A DNA stretch of 64,000 nucleotides from Gp6-AA40 sp035293405 (GTDB lineage Bacteria; Acidobacteriota; Vicinamibacteria; Vicinamibacterales; UBA2999): the NCBI GenBank assembly GCA_035293405.1, contig DATDOE010000079.1:62001-126000 (forward strand). The letters are read 5' to 3'. Within the stretch, counting starts at the first letter, position 1; every line of letters starts with the position of its first letter. The notes beneath the pieces were generated by a model. The model worked only from the letters and a program-made list of their open reading frames with translations, was not told where the DNA came from and made no database searches. Shown here piece by piece: positions 25,336-33,259 of this stretch. Both the position numbers and the translations under genes were made by a program.

Positions 25336-26175
25336 CTACGGCTCAATTGAGAGAGTTGATATGAAGCGATCAAAGACCATTCGTGCACCGGGTGCGGTGT
25401 CCTCGGGATAGAACGTAACAACCACCACAACATCACCACTCGAGACGAACACGGCGTCGATCGGGTTGTGGGGTATCGTCGATTCCCAATCGGCGAACCG
25501 GATTGCTGGTTTCCCGTCGACCATAGGCGTAGTTCGGACCTTGTAGTCGCCGAACCAATCCCCGTGGTTGTCTCGAATGAAGGAGTCCAGCGGTACGAGT
25601 GTCTCGTTCGCCCGGATGGCCACCAGAATGTTTGCCGGCGGGCTCTCTGGGTCGTCCCGCAATTGTCGCAGCGTTGGACTGGACAGTCCGAGAACCCCGT
25701 CATTGTTTTCGATACTCCATTCAGGAGGCAGAGCAAAGGCAACGGGCGATTCCGTATCGACGTAGTGACTCCACACGGCGAGTTCGATGCTCGAAGATTG
25801 CACTCGTTGTAGGACGCCCTTAAATGCCGCAGAGACTCGATAAAACGCCTGCCCCACAGCCGGCCGATTGACAGTCGCTCGCAGGCTAAAAACCTTGTCG
25901 CCCGCCTTCAGATCCCCGCTGGAGCCGTCATCACGCATCACACCAATGATCGCGATCGTCTTGCCAGCTGCATCCACGTTCAGGAGGTTGACGCCGGTCG
26001 GGATCACGGATGAATCCGCAATCTGTGCTGTGAAGAGAACCGGAGTAGCGGTATCGACAACCACATAGGCCGGTGTCGCCGCGACCGTGCCGATCGATGG
26101 CGCTGCCGTCAGCCAAGCTGCTCCGGTGGAGAAGAGCAGTACCGTAAGCCCCGCAATGACCCATTTCTTAGACAT
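25336..26175 (-). CDS. Secreted protein with choice-of-anchor-X-like domain
   Basis: This 279-residue protein has a signal peptide (MSKKWVIAGLTVLLFSTGAAWLTAA). Residues 25-115, with VVDTATPVLFTAQIADSSVIPTGVNLL, MRDDGSSGDLKAGDKVFSLRATVN and a YRVSAAFKG strand, fit a beta-sandwich domain I recall as common in acidobacterial exported proteins. The C-terminal half is unknown. It lies just upstream of the M23 gene, both starting MSK-, and the two form an operon. It may be a surface partner or chaperone for the peptidase. Confidence 0.7.
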   Translation of the reverse strand: MSKKWVIAGLTVLLFSTGAAWLTAAPSIGTVAATPAYVVVDTATPVLFTAQIADSSVIPTGVNLLNVDAAGKTIAIIGVMRDDGSSGDLKAGDKVFSLRATVNRPAVGQAFYRVSAAFKGVLQRVQSSSIELAVWSHYVDTESPVAFALPPEWSIENNDGVLGLSSPTLRQLRDDPESPPANILVAIRANETLVPLDSFIRDNHGDWFGDYKVRTTPMVDGKPAIRFADWESTIPHNPIDAVFVSSGDVVVVVTFYPEDTAPGARMVFDRFISTLSIEP

Positions 26176-26233
26176 AACGTTTGCAGTTAATGTGTGCCTT
26201 CAGTGTAGAAACCGAAAATGGGGCTGTCGAGAC

Positions 26234-26851
26234 TCAGTTATCCACAACCTTGCGTCGCAGCCGGGCAAAGCCCACATACATGCCCGCACCGAGTAGAACC
26301 AGGCTCAACGTTGCAGGCTCCGGCACCGACGTGGGTCTCCCTGTGTCGTACGTGAGGTCGTCGAGCGTAAACGAGCCGCCAAACGCGTCACCGCTGATGG
26401 TGACGTAGGAGATGCCGCTAAACGCAAGGCTCAGGAATTCGTTGGAAGCACTTCCAGGGTCGCCCGAGAGCGCCAGGTTGGACGAAAAGGCGGACGACGT
26501 CGCGTCGAGAAGGTTGTCAGACGCGCCGAACGCTCTCATGACGAGCGGCGTCAGATAGTTGAAATATCCACCGATGCTGAACATGGGTGCGGCGAAGTCG
26601 ATCCGCATCGGCCCACCGTTGTCAAACACCGCGTTGAGGCCTGACACCTGCGGAAACTCAAGTTCGTTGAGTGAGATGCCAGCGGTCAGAATCATCGTAT
26701 TTGAAAACGTCAGACCACTCAGTTGGGTCGTGAGATCGTCACCGTCGGCAAACGCCTCGAAGTCGATGACGATGGGAGCGGCTCGAAGCGTGGACGGAAC
26801 CAAGGCGAGCGCCGCGATCAGGACGAAGAGACGGGTGGCTCCACGGAACAT
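26234..26851 (-). CDS. PEP-CTERM sorted exported protein
   Basis: A 205-residue protein starting at ATG 26851 with a GGAGGTT Shine-Dalgarno; the longer open frame to 27568 is not credible. The signal peptide is RLFVLIAALALVPSTLRAAP. The body is a beta-sandwich (IDFEAFADGDDLTTQLSGLTF, FDNGGPMRIDFAAPMFSIGGYF). The C-terminus VPEPATLSLVLLGAGMYVGFARLRRK is a textbook PEP-CTERM signal. It is a likely secreted matrix or adhesion protein processed by an exosortase elsewhere. It is divergent from the sigma factor gene at 27140. Confidence 0.88.
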   Translation of the reverse strand: MFRGATRLFVLIAALALVPSTLRAAPIVIDFEAFADGDDLTTQLSGLTFSNTMILTAGISLNELEFPQVSGLNAVFDNGGPMRIDFAAPMFSIGGYFNYLTPLVMRAFGASDNLLDATSSAFSSNLALSGDPGSASNEFLSLAFSGISYVTISGDAFGGSFTLDDLTYDTGRPTSVPEPATLSLVLLGAGMYVGFARLRRKVVDN

Positions 26852-27139
26852 CGGTGCAACCTCCGTAATAGTGTGGCGGTAAGGCAGGCAGGCTACGTGC
26901 GCGGAGTCATGCCCGTCAAGCCGATTCTGTCTCTTTGAGGCCATCAATCCCTCTCGTGGACCCCTGGTCGAGACAAGTCTGACGTTAGGTAACCTTTTGA
27001 CCCTGCCCATGGTGGCTATGCTCGCAATCGTGGGCGACACGCCGCTCGCGTGGGTCGTAATTGGATTAGTCGTCGCGCGACCAAGTTTTTCCGGTGTCGT
27101 GGTCCGGAGTGCATCTGGTGTTAAGGTGCGACCCACCAG
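26852..27139. other. Divergent promoter region
   Basis: About 290 bases between two divergent starts. I see no convincing -35/-10 pair and no coding sequence. Confidence 0.5.
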
Positions 27140-27706
27140 ATGGCGACCGGAGACGACGATCTCGTCGCCCGCATTCGGGCTGGAGATGAAGACGCCGCAA
27201 GTCTCTTCGATGAACGGTTTCGCGCAAGGATTGAACGGATCGCCAGACACCGCGGCGTACCTTCGGCTGACTGTCCGGACATCGCTCAACTGGTGTTGAC
27301 GGACGCCATCCGTCAGATTCAAGGTGGTCTCTTTCGTGGCGCAGCCAGTCTCACGACGTGGCTGTACCCCATCATCAGCGGCAAGATCGCGGACTATCGT
27401 CGCCGGCAACCGCGTGCCGAGCTCGTGCCTCTCGAATCCCTCGCCTCCGACAACGCCGCGCTGTTGACCAAACCGTCGAGTGACGATGTGGTCTGGGTGC
27501 GGCAAGCGTTGGCCCGGCTCTCGGCCGAGGAGCAATTGTTGTTGTTCCTCCACGATCGGCAGCGGCACACCTTGCAGGAGATCGGACGACTACTGAGACT
27601 GAAGAAGTCCGCCGTCGGTGAGCGGCTGGCACACGCGCGGGAGCACTTTCGGCAGGCGTTGCGTGACGGCGGAAATCCTCCGCCTTCCAAGCGACTAAAG
27701 GATTGA
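27140..27706 (+). CDS. ECF RNA polymerase sigma factor
   Basis: This is a 188-residue ECF sigma. Region 2 covers LVARIRAGDEDAASLFDERFRARIERIA, DIAQLVLTDAIRQIQGGLFRGAASLTTWLYPIISGKIADYRRRQ. Region 4 is ALARLSAEEQLLLFLHDRQRHTLQEIGRLLRLKKSAVGERLAHAREHF. The acidic linker between them is normal. It directs polymerase to -35/-10 elements controlled by the adjacent anti-sigma factor, four bases downstream. The start MATGDDDLV is kept because the frame preceding it is poor. Confidence 0.88.
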   Translation: MATGDDDLVARIRAGDEDAASLFDERFRARIERIARHRGVPSADCPDIAQLVLTDAIRQIQGGLFRGAASLTTWLYPIISGKIADYRRRQPRAELVPLESLASDNAALLTKPSSDDVVWVRQALARLSAEEQLLLFLHDRQRHTLQEIGRLLRLKKSAVGERLAHAREHFRQALRDGGNPPPSKRLKD

Positions 27707-27710
27707 ATCG

Positions 27711-28733
27711 ATGCCCTCGGTTCCGATGAATACCTGCACGGACGCCACTCTTGGCCAGGCCCTAACCCCGTACTGCTTTGGCGACCTGACCGATGCTGAA
27801 CGGGAGACGGTCGAGCAGCATCTGCTCGAGTGCGATGCGTGCTGGAGTGAACTGGCGCGCCTGGAGCAAGCGGTTCGAGCCCTGCGGCTCGACGACACGC
27901 TGCAGCCCACGGTCCCACCGCAAGAAATCGTGTCGCTGATGGGGCTCTCAAGTCGGCTACATCGGCTGTGGGGTGGCCATCAGGGGTTCGCCCTGGCGAG
28001 TGCGGCAGGATTGGGCCTGCTCTTCGCGGTGCCCGTTGTTGTGGAAATCGCCTACGACTTCGACCGATTCGGCGCACTCGCACTGCGATTGGGCGCGGCA
28101 ACATGGGTGTGGGTCTTCACGATGACCCTCGGCATCTTGTGGTTCGACGTGCGGATGGTGAGAGCAGGACGTTCGAGCGCTGGACGTGTCGTGTTGGCGC
28201 TGGGTGTCGCCACCCTCCTCCTGTGCGCGGTGCTCTTGCCGTTCTTGCCTAGTGCGTCGAGTGTACGGGCGACGTTTGAGACTTACCCGGTGCAGCTGGG
28301 GTATCTCAAGAGCGTGTTCTATGCGTGGATGGTGGCTCCGGTGTTTGTCTTTCTGCCTTTTCACTTCGTGGTCTGTGCGCAGCGTGAACTGGTGAGCGGC
28401 CGCTACGTGCCACTCCTGGCATTGCTCACGCGAGACGGCAGGGGCCTACCACCCCGCGGGGCGTTCTACCCCAGGGTGTGGGCACTCGCCATTTACCTCG
28501 CCGTCATCGTGGGACTGAACTATTTCGGCGTGAATCACTTGTTCGAGAGTCTCGAAGCCGGTACGTACCGTACGCTCTTCATGGGCTTGGTGCTGTTCCG
28601 GGTCTCGATATGGATTGGACTCGCGGTGCTGGGCCTGTGGTGGTATGCGAGCGCCTTGACCGAACTCAAAAGGGAAGCGCTCGCTTTGCAGACACTCTCG
28701 GGTTCGTTCGCGTCCGGTCGGCCACCGACCTGA
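27711..28733 (+). CDS. Membrane anti-sigma factor with zinc-finger domain
   Basis: A 340-residue protein. The N-terminal zinc-binding anti-sigma domain has His and two Cys in VEQHLLECDACWSELARL (HxxxCxxC), preceded by a Cys in TPYCFGDL. At least six membrane segments follow (for example LASAAGLGLLFAVPVVVEI, WVWVFTMTLGILWF, VVLALGVATLLLCAVLLPFL, YFGVNHLFE.. region). It holds the partner sigma factor at the membrane until a signal releases it. It is larger than simple anti-sigma factors, so the membrane part may be a sensor itself. Operon with the sigma gene. Confidence 0.82.
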   Translation: MPSVPMNTCTDATLGQALTPYCFGDLTDAERETVEQHLLECDACWSELARLEQAVRALRLDDTLQPTVPPQEIVSLMGLSSRLHRLWGGHQGFALASAAGLGLLFAVPVVVEIAYDFDRFGALALRLGAATWVWVFTMTLGILWFDVRMVRAGRSSAGRVVLALGVATLLLCAVLLPFLPSASSVRATFETYPVQLGYLKSVFYAWMVAPVFVFLPFHFVVCAQRELVSGRYVPLLALLTRDGRGLPPRGAFYPRVWALAIYLAVIVGLNYFGVNHLFESLEAGTYRTLFMGLVLFRVSIWIGLAVLGLWWYASALTELKREALALQTLSGSFASGRPPT

Positions 28734-28748
28734 GAGCCGTTGCGGCGT

Positions 28749-28778
28749 GCCGCGTGCCTCGCCGTCGAAACACGCGGC
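28749..28778. terminator. GC-rich hairpin between convergent genes
   Basis: GCCGCGTG and CACGCGGC form an 8-base stem with a 14-base loop, in the gap between the convergent 27711 and 28798 genes. No T-run on either side. Confidence 0.4.
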
Positions 28779-28797
28779 GCGTCAGGCTCGGGTTGAC

Positions 28798-29043
28798 TTA
28801 CTTACCCTGAGCCTTGCGCCGGGCGGCCCAGTACTTCTTCATGCGCTGGCTCACAGCTTTCTTCTGCGCCGCAGACATCGACTTCCGACGACGGGTGGCG
28901 GCACCTGAGGCCCGCGCCCCTCGGCCACCCTGCCCCCGTAAGTCTGGAAAGGCCCGATAGATCTCGGACAGTTCAGCCGTGAGTTCCTTGGCTCGCGCTT
29001 CCGCTCCCCGCCGTGCATATTCTTTCAAGTTGAACTTCGCCAA
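28798..29043 (-). CDS. Small basic protein, 81 residues
   Basis: The protein MAKFNLKEYARRGAEARAKEL ... AAQKKAVSQRMKKYWAARRKAQ is highly basic, rich in Ala, Arg and Lys, with a repetitive C-terminus like histone H1 tails or nucleoid-binding proteins. The KSMSAAQKKAVSQRMKKYWA part resembles a motif seen in many short acidobacterial and proteobacterial proteins of unknown function. Probable nucleic-acid binding by composition only. It stands alone, with the IS110 element beginning on its 5' side. Confidence 0.65.
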   Translation of the reverse strand: MAKFNLKEYARRGAEARAKELTAELSEIYRAFPDLRGQGGRGARASGAATRRRKSMSAAQKKAVSQRMKKYWAARRKAQGK

Positions 29044-29196
29044 AATGACACCCTCCCGAGCCCTGCAGAGGCTCGCCCCTTCGCGGCTCAGGCGAGCGGA
29101 CGCCTCTGCGATAAGACAGTTATTGAACCCACGAAATATATCAGTTCAAGAAGGAGCGGGAAGACTGCGTCGGTACCGGGTTAGTCAGAATGGAAC

Positions 29197-29278
29197 GACC
29201 GGCTCCGAGTCGCAACTCGTGGGTTACGCTGCGATTTGGAGACCTCAACGCAGAGCCACATGCGAAAAGGAGCCGGTC
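29197..29278 (+). ncRNA. Structured leader before IS110 transposase, possible guide RNA
   Basis: GACCGGCTCC (29197-29206) pairs perfectly with GGAGCCGGTC (29269-29278), which abuts the transposase ATG. Nested inside, CTGCG (29229-29233) pairs with CGCAG (29249-29253). IS110-family elements are known to express a structured bridge RNA from a non-coding end that guides target choice, and this leader is in the right place. The stem also covers the AAGGAG Shine-Dalgarno, so it may regulate translation. Which role it has cannot be told from sequence. Confidence 0.4.
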
Positions 29279-30406
29279 ATGAAGAAGGTACGCTGGGTCG
29301 GTCTGGATGTCCATGCGGATAGCATTGCGGTGGCGGTCGCGGAGCCGACCGGCGAGGTGCGATCCCTCGGCCAGATCCCGAATCGACCGGAGTCGATCCG
29401 GAAGCTGATGAAGAAACTGGGGCCAGCCGACTCGGTGCGGGCGTGCTACGAGGCCGGGCCGACCGGCTATGTGATCTATTGGCAGCTGACGACGCTCGGC
29501 GTCCACTGTGAAGTGGTGGCGCCGACGCTGGTGCCGACGAAAGCGGGCGATCGCGTCAAGACGGATCGGCGCGATGCGGAGAAGCTCGCGCGGTGCTACC
29601 GCGCCGGCGATTTGACGGCCGTGTGGGTGCCGGACGCCGCGCACGAGGCGCTGCGAGACCTGGTGCGCGCCCGGGAAGCCGCGAAGAAGGACCAGCTCCG
29701 AGCGCGTCACCGGTTGGGCAAGTTTCTGCTGCGCCATGGCCGGCGCTCGCCGGCGGGGATGACGTCGTGGACGCAGCGGCATCTGGTCTGGATCAAGACC
29801 ACCGTACATTTCGAGCAGCCGGCCCAGGAAGCGACACTCCTGGACTACTTCCACGAAGTCGATCACGTGGCCGGGCGTATCGAACGGCTCGAGCGTGGGA
29901 TCGACGCGGCCGTACAGACGGCACCCGCGCGGATGCGTGCCGTGATTGAGGCGCTCCAGGCGTTGCGGGGCATCGCGCTCGTCTCGGCCGTGACGATCGT
30001 CGCCGAGGTCGGCGCGCTCTCCCGCTTTGCGCGGGCCCCACAAGTGATGGGCTACAGCGGGATGGGCGCACGCGAGGACTCGAGCGGCGGACGGACGCGT
30101 CGAGGCGGCATCACCAAAACGGGCAACGCCCACCTCCGACGCATCGTCATTGAGGCGGCATGGGCGTATCGGCACCGACCGTCCGTGGGCGGCGCGTTGC
30201 GCAAGCGACAGGCGGCGCTCAGCGAGGAGGTGAAGGCGATCGCCTGGAAGGCGCAGCACCGCTTGCACGGCCGCTATCGGAAGCTCCTCGGTCGGGGGAA
30301 ATGCCAGCAGCAGGTCGTGACAGCCGTGGGCCGCGAGCTCCTGGGCTTCATCTGGGCGATCGGCGTGGCCGTCGAACAACGGACGCCGCTGACGATGGCG
30401 GCGTAG
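29279..30406 (+). CDS. IS110-family transposase
   Basis: This is a 375-residue transposase. The RuvC-like N-terminal domain has the DEDD residues: Asp in WVGLDVHADSIAVAV, Glu in RACYEAGPTGYVI, and two Asp in VKTDRRDAEKLAR. The C-terminal Tnp_20 domain contains VMGYSGMGAREDSSGG, TRRGGITKTGNAHLRR with the conserved Ser. It starts at ATG 29279; the longer frame is only an extension. IS110 enzymes integrate without making target duplications and use an RNA guide. The flanks 29044-29196 and 30407-30775 contain no gene; I could not fix the element ends. Confidence 0.93.
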   Translation: MKKVRWVGLDVHADSIAVAVAEPTGEVRSLGQIPNRPESIRKLMKKLGPADSVRACYEAGPTGYVIYWQLTTLGVHCEVVAPTLVPTKAGDRVKTDRRDAEKLARCYRAGDLTAVWVPDAAHEALRDLVRAREAAKKDQLRARHRLGKFLLRHGRRSPAGMTSWTQRHLVWIKTTVHFEQPAQEATLLDYFHEVDHVAGRIERLERGIDAAVQTAPARMRAVIEALQALRGIALVSAVTIVAEVGALSRFARAPQVMGYSGMGAREDSSGGRTRRGGITKTGNAHLRRIVIEAAWAYRHRPSVGGALRKRQAALSEEVKAIAWKAQHRLHGRYRKLLGRGKCQQQVVTAVGRELLGFIWAIGVAVEQRTPLTMAA

Positions 30407-30775
30407 CGCACCAGGGCATGACACGCGCACGCAGCAGCGGCGGCGGTCGAGGGGCACACGGGAAGGAGAATCCTCGAGCGGCCTATGCGGTCGGTCTCCG
30501 GACTGAACCCGCGCTGTTAGTCCGAGGTAGCTCCCGACGGATCACGATTATGCGGTCTCGACCCGCGAATATCAGAGTGATCAACCGTCGCGATAGCTGC
30601 TTCGGCCGCCACCGATGCTGCGTGCGAGTGCCATCGGAGAACAAGCTGATTTGACAGGTCGTTCCATATCAGGCCGCAACTGGCGGTACCACAACACGCT
30701 TAGCGACCTAAAGCTTGAATACTGGGCTGCCAAGACCCTCCCTTGGCGACGGCGACCGACAACCCGTTTAGCGCG
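30407..30775. other. IS110 3' flank, no gene
   Basis: About 370 bases without a credible frame. It probably includes the right end of the IS110 element and old flanking sequence. Confidence 0.5.
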
Positions 30776-30809
30776 CCCCGCCTTGACAGCGACCCTCCTT
30801 AGTGAGGAG
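30776..30809 (+). repeat. Motif shared with 17144-17175, covering a ribosome binding site
   Basis: CCCCGCCTTGACAGCGACCC then TCCTTAGTGAGGAG. The 3' part, CTCCT-TAGTG-AGGAG, can fold and would hide the Shine-Dalgarno of the gene at 30815. Confidence 0.45.
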
Positions 30810-30814
30810 TCGTT

Positions 30815-31258
30815 ATGCCGTACCCCCAACTCACCGGACGCATTTCACAGCCTGGCGAGCGCACGCCCGGTCGCCCCGTTCTGATAGCCGTCCTCCTGCT
30901 GGGGACGATCCTCACGGTCGTCGGGTGGCGGTTCGCCCCTCATCCCGTCGCGTCGCCGGTGCCTTCTGAGCCGGCAGCTGAGCCTAGCAAGCCAGTCCGC
31001 CACGTGGCAGAGTCCGCCGCCCTTGAAAGCCAGCACCTGCACCTGGCCCATGCCGAGCAGGAGCTCGTGGCGGCCGCAGAACAGCTGGCCACCGCTCGGC
31101 GACTGCTGGCTGCCCTCAGTCCGGCTTTGAACCGCAACTATCTCCAATCGGAAAGGCGACAAGCGGAGCGCGCATGGACGGTGACCGATGGGGCGCAGCG
31201 CGCGATCGAACAGGCGCTCGAGGATATTCGGTTCACTTTATCGCAAGGAAAGGAGTAG
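30815..31258 (+). CDS. Single-span membrane protein with coiled coil
   Basis: This 147-residue protein has a short cytoplasmic N-terminus, one membrane segment (RPVLIAVLLLGTILTVVGWRFA, about residues 20-41) and a Pro-rich linker. A long helical region (HLHLAHAEQELVAAAEQLATARRLLAAL ... RAIEQALEDIRFTL) likely forms a coiled coil outside the membrane. AGTGAGGAG at 30801-30809 is the Shine-Dalgarno. It is first gene of the ThiF operon; the four genes after it follow with gaps of 13 bases or less, or with overlaps. No family recognised; scaffold or anchor is a guess. Confidence 0.7.
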   Translation: MPYPQLTGRISQPGERTPGRPVLIAVLLLGTILTVVGWRFAPHPVASPVPSEPAAEPSKPVRHVAESAALESQHLHLAHAEQELVAAAEQLATARRLLAALSPALNRNYLQSERRQAERAWTVTDGAQRAIEQALEDIRFTLSQGKE

Positions 31259-31262
31259 CCAG

Positions 31263-31769
31263 ATGCATCGCTCACTTCATCAAGGTCTGCAGGCTGTCAG
31301 CTCAATCGTTGGCACCCTTCAACATCATGTGCACTCGCCCGTCTTCTCCGTCGACGGACTAGATCAAGCTCTTCAACCGACGCGCGGATCGCGAGTCACC
31401 GCCATCAGGTCACTGGCGTTGACGACGCCAGGACGCGCCAGGACTCCTGTGGCACTCGATCGTCTCCCCGGTGTCGTGAGTAGTGTGACGCGTCGAACTC
31501 GACGGGTCACACCGGTCCCAACGCTAAACGACCCGCGACGGTTCCCGGTGGCGTCGATTGACTTCAGTCGCCCGGACATCGGCCTACCCTATGGCATCCC
31601 GCGGCACATCAACGCCGCCACGCTCAAGACGATCGCGGGTGGGCGATCCGTCGATCGGTTGCTGAGGAAGACAGGGGCCGGCTGGGTGTTCGTGCGCGAC
31701 GAGGAGATGGTGGATCTTGCGGACGGCTCACAGGAATACCGTCTCGGAAGGCTGACGATCTTCAGCTAG
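31263..31769 (+). CDS. Unknown protein with possible ubiquitin-like C-terminal fold
   Basis: This is a 168-residue protein. The first 95 residues are basic and poorly structured (many Arg-Thr-Val repeats). The last 75, from SIDFSRPDIGLPYG through AATLKTIAGGRSVDRLLRK, TGAGWVFVRDEEMVDLADG to EYRLGRLTIFS, read as helix then beta strands with a loop of acidic residues. The order resembles the second half of beta-grasp (ubiquitin-like, multi-ubiquitin) domains, where GreIL.LAG..., a strand, and E.VDL...G are conserved. Its place beside a ThiF/E1-like enzyme fits a substrate-tag role. There is no C-terminal di-glycine, so this stays a hypothesis. Confidence 0.5.
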   Translation: MHRSLHQGLQAVSSIVGTLQHHVHSPVFSVDGLDQALQPTRGSRVTAIRSLALTTPGRARTPVALDRLPGVVSSVTRRTRRVTPVPTLNDPRRFPVASIDFSRPDIGLPYGIPRHINAATLKTIAGGRSVDRLLRKTGAGWVFVRDEEMVDLADGSQEYRLGRLTIFS

Positions 31770-31781
31770 GGGAGTACGTTC

Positions 31782-32459
31782 GTGAGTGTCCTCGATGTGC
31801 TCCTCATCGGTCTCGCCGCTTTGGTGACGGCGTACCTGCTGCTCATGCTGATCATCACTGCACTGCCGCTGGTACGGCACGCCCCCTCACGGATCGGTGA
31901 GAGTGTTACGGCCCCCTTCTCGGAGACATTCAGACACATGGATCGGGAGCGACGGTTCGAACAACTCGACGCTGAAGTCCGGCGCGCTCTCGGGCAGGCC
32001 GATTCGTGGGGCAGCCAAGAGCGCGCCGAGATCGTGGAGGCGGCACTCGCCGCGCAACAGATCACCGCGCTCAACCGGATACTGCGAAAAACCGTTGGTC
32101 AGTGCCTGAATACACACTGGGCTGTCGCCAGCGGGTTGGCGGCCACGGATATGGGAGAGGCTGCCCGCCATCCCTGGAGCAACGGCCTGAGGCAACGGGT
32201 CATTGACGTCAGCGAGCTGCTCAGTCAACGCCTCGAAGCCTATCCGTTGATCCTCGATGCCCCGGAATTAATTCGACTGCAGCTCGGCATCCGCTGGATC
32301 GGGCCAACCTGCGCCACGTGCCCGTACTGGACGACGTCGGTGGCTGATGCGCCGCGCATTTGTCCCACAGCGAAGGCGATTGGCCACGGTGGCTCCACCC
32401 AGCGCCCGAATGTGGCTGATGCCGAAGTGGTGAACGATTGTGAGGGCGATCTGGTATGA
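31782..32459 (+). CDS. N-terminally anchored protein with Cys-rich end
   Basis: This 225-residue protein starts at GTG 31782 with a GGGGAG Shine-Dalgarno. One N-terminal membrane segment (VLLIGLAALVTAYLLLMLIITALPLV) is followed by a helical soluble part (residues 45-165). Near the end GPTCATCPYW then RICPTA gives four Cys in a pattern fit for zinc or iron-sulphur binding. Overlaps the ThiF gene by four bases, so the two are translationally coupled. In such operons a Cys-bearing partner of an E1-like enzyme could accept an activated carrier, but nothing here resembles a known E2. Unrecognised. Confidence 0.65.
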   Translation: MSVLDVLLIGLAALVTAYLLLMLIITALPLVRHAPSRIGESVTAPFSETFRHMDRERRFEQLDAEVRRALGQADSWGSQERAEIVEAALAAQQITALNRILRKTVGQCLNTHWAVASGLAATDMGEAARHPWSNGLRQRVIDVSELLSQRLEAYPLILDAPELIRLQLGIRWIGPTCATCPYWTTSVADAPRICPTAKAIGHGGSTQRPNVADAEVVNDCEGDLV

Positions 32460-33259
32460 AGCATTCCGAGGTTCGACATCCCGCGTATCTCGACTGCTTT
32501 GCCGCACAACTCGGGACGCTGGGTGTGGCCGGTCAACGTCGCTTGCAACGCGCGGCCGTCCTGATCGCGGGTGCGGGAGGACTGGGCGCGGCGATCAGCT
32601 CAACCCTGGCCACGGTGGGCGTGGGCACACTCGTCATCGTGGACCCTCAGCGAATGGAGCTTGAGAACCTCAACCGGTATCCCTTCGCCCGTCTCGCCGA
32701 CATCGGCAAACCGAAGGTGGACGTTCTGGCCGCATTCTTCGAAGGGCGACCACACCTCACTGCCGTCCCGGTACTGGGCACCGCTGAGGCCGTCGCGAAG
32801 ACGCGCATCGCTCGGCAGAACATCCAACTTCTCGTCTCGGCGTCGAACACCGTGAGCAGCAGACTCGCCGTCGCACAACTCGCGAGCAGGTACGGCGTTC
32901 CTCACATCTCGGCGGCCGTCAGCGATTGTCGTGAACGACGAGGTGGAACCGTGGTGGCCTGGATACCCGAACGACGGGATCTCGCGTGTCCGGCGTGCTT
33001 TCTGACATCTCGTGCTCGACCAATCCGCGGTGAGTCTCTCCTGGCCACCGTCGTTTCGACGGTCGGAGCGATGGCCGCCTGCGTCGCGGTCCAGTTGCTG
33101 ACCCTCAGGGATCGAACACAGGCCCTCGAGCATGGCAACTGCCTGACGATAGACCTCCAGCATTACGCCGTCGAACCCATCCGTGTGCTGCGCCGCCACG
33201 ACTGCGTGGTATGTGCTGGTGGGCGTGGCGCGGTCAAGGCCAGAAGACATTCTCGATGA
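32456..33259 (+). CDS. ThiF/MoeB/E1-like adenylyltransferase
   Basis: This 267-residue enzyme is of the ubiquitin-activating (E1-like) superfamily. Rossmann ATP site: AAVLIAGAGGLGAAISSTLATVGVGTLVIVDPQRMELENLNRYPFARLADIGKPK, with GxGGxG, the Asp of VDPQ, and the LNRYPF arginine and DIGKPK lysine that position ATP. Two zinc pairs are present: CPAC near residue 180 and CVVC near residue 253. It adenylates the C-terminus of a small beta-grasp protein, for sulphur transfer (ThiS, MoaD) or protein tagging. No thiamine or molybdopterin genes are adjacent; instead it sits between membrane proteins of a compact five-gene operon, which argues for an unusual conjugation or peptide-modification role. Confidence 0.88.
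   Translation: MKHSEVRHPAYLDCFAAQLGTLGVAGQRRLQRAAVLIAGAGGLGAAISSTLATVGVGTLVIVDPQRMELENLNRYPFARLADIGKPKVDVLAAFFEGRPHLTAVPVLGTAEAVAKTRIARQNIQLLVSASNTVSSRLAVAQLASRYGVPHISAAVSDCRERRGGTVVAWIPERRDLACPACFLTSRARPIRGESLLATVVSTVGAMAACVAVQLLTLRDRTQALEHGNCLTIDLQHYAVEPIRVLRRHDCVVCAGGRGAVKARRHSR

Noticed and set aside
26852..27568. Upstream extension of the PEP-CTERM gene (minus strand to 27568)
   Set aside because: The extension lacks structure and overlaps the sigma factor; the signal peptide and Shine-Dalgarno place the start at 26851.
14458..33259. RadC (JAB) and ThiF as parts of one PRTRC-type cassette
   Set aside because: They are 18 kb apart on opposite strands with no ParB or PRTRC A/B/C/E/F-like genes between, so this specific assignment is not supported.
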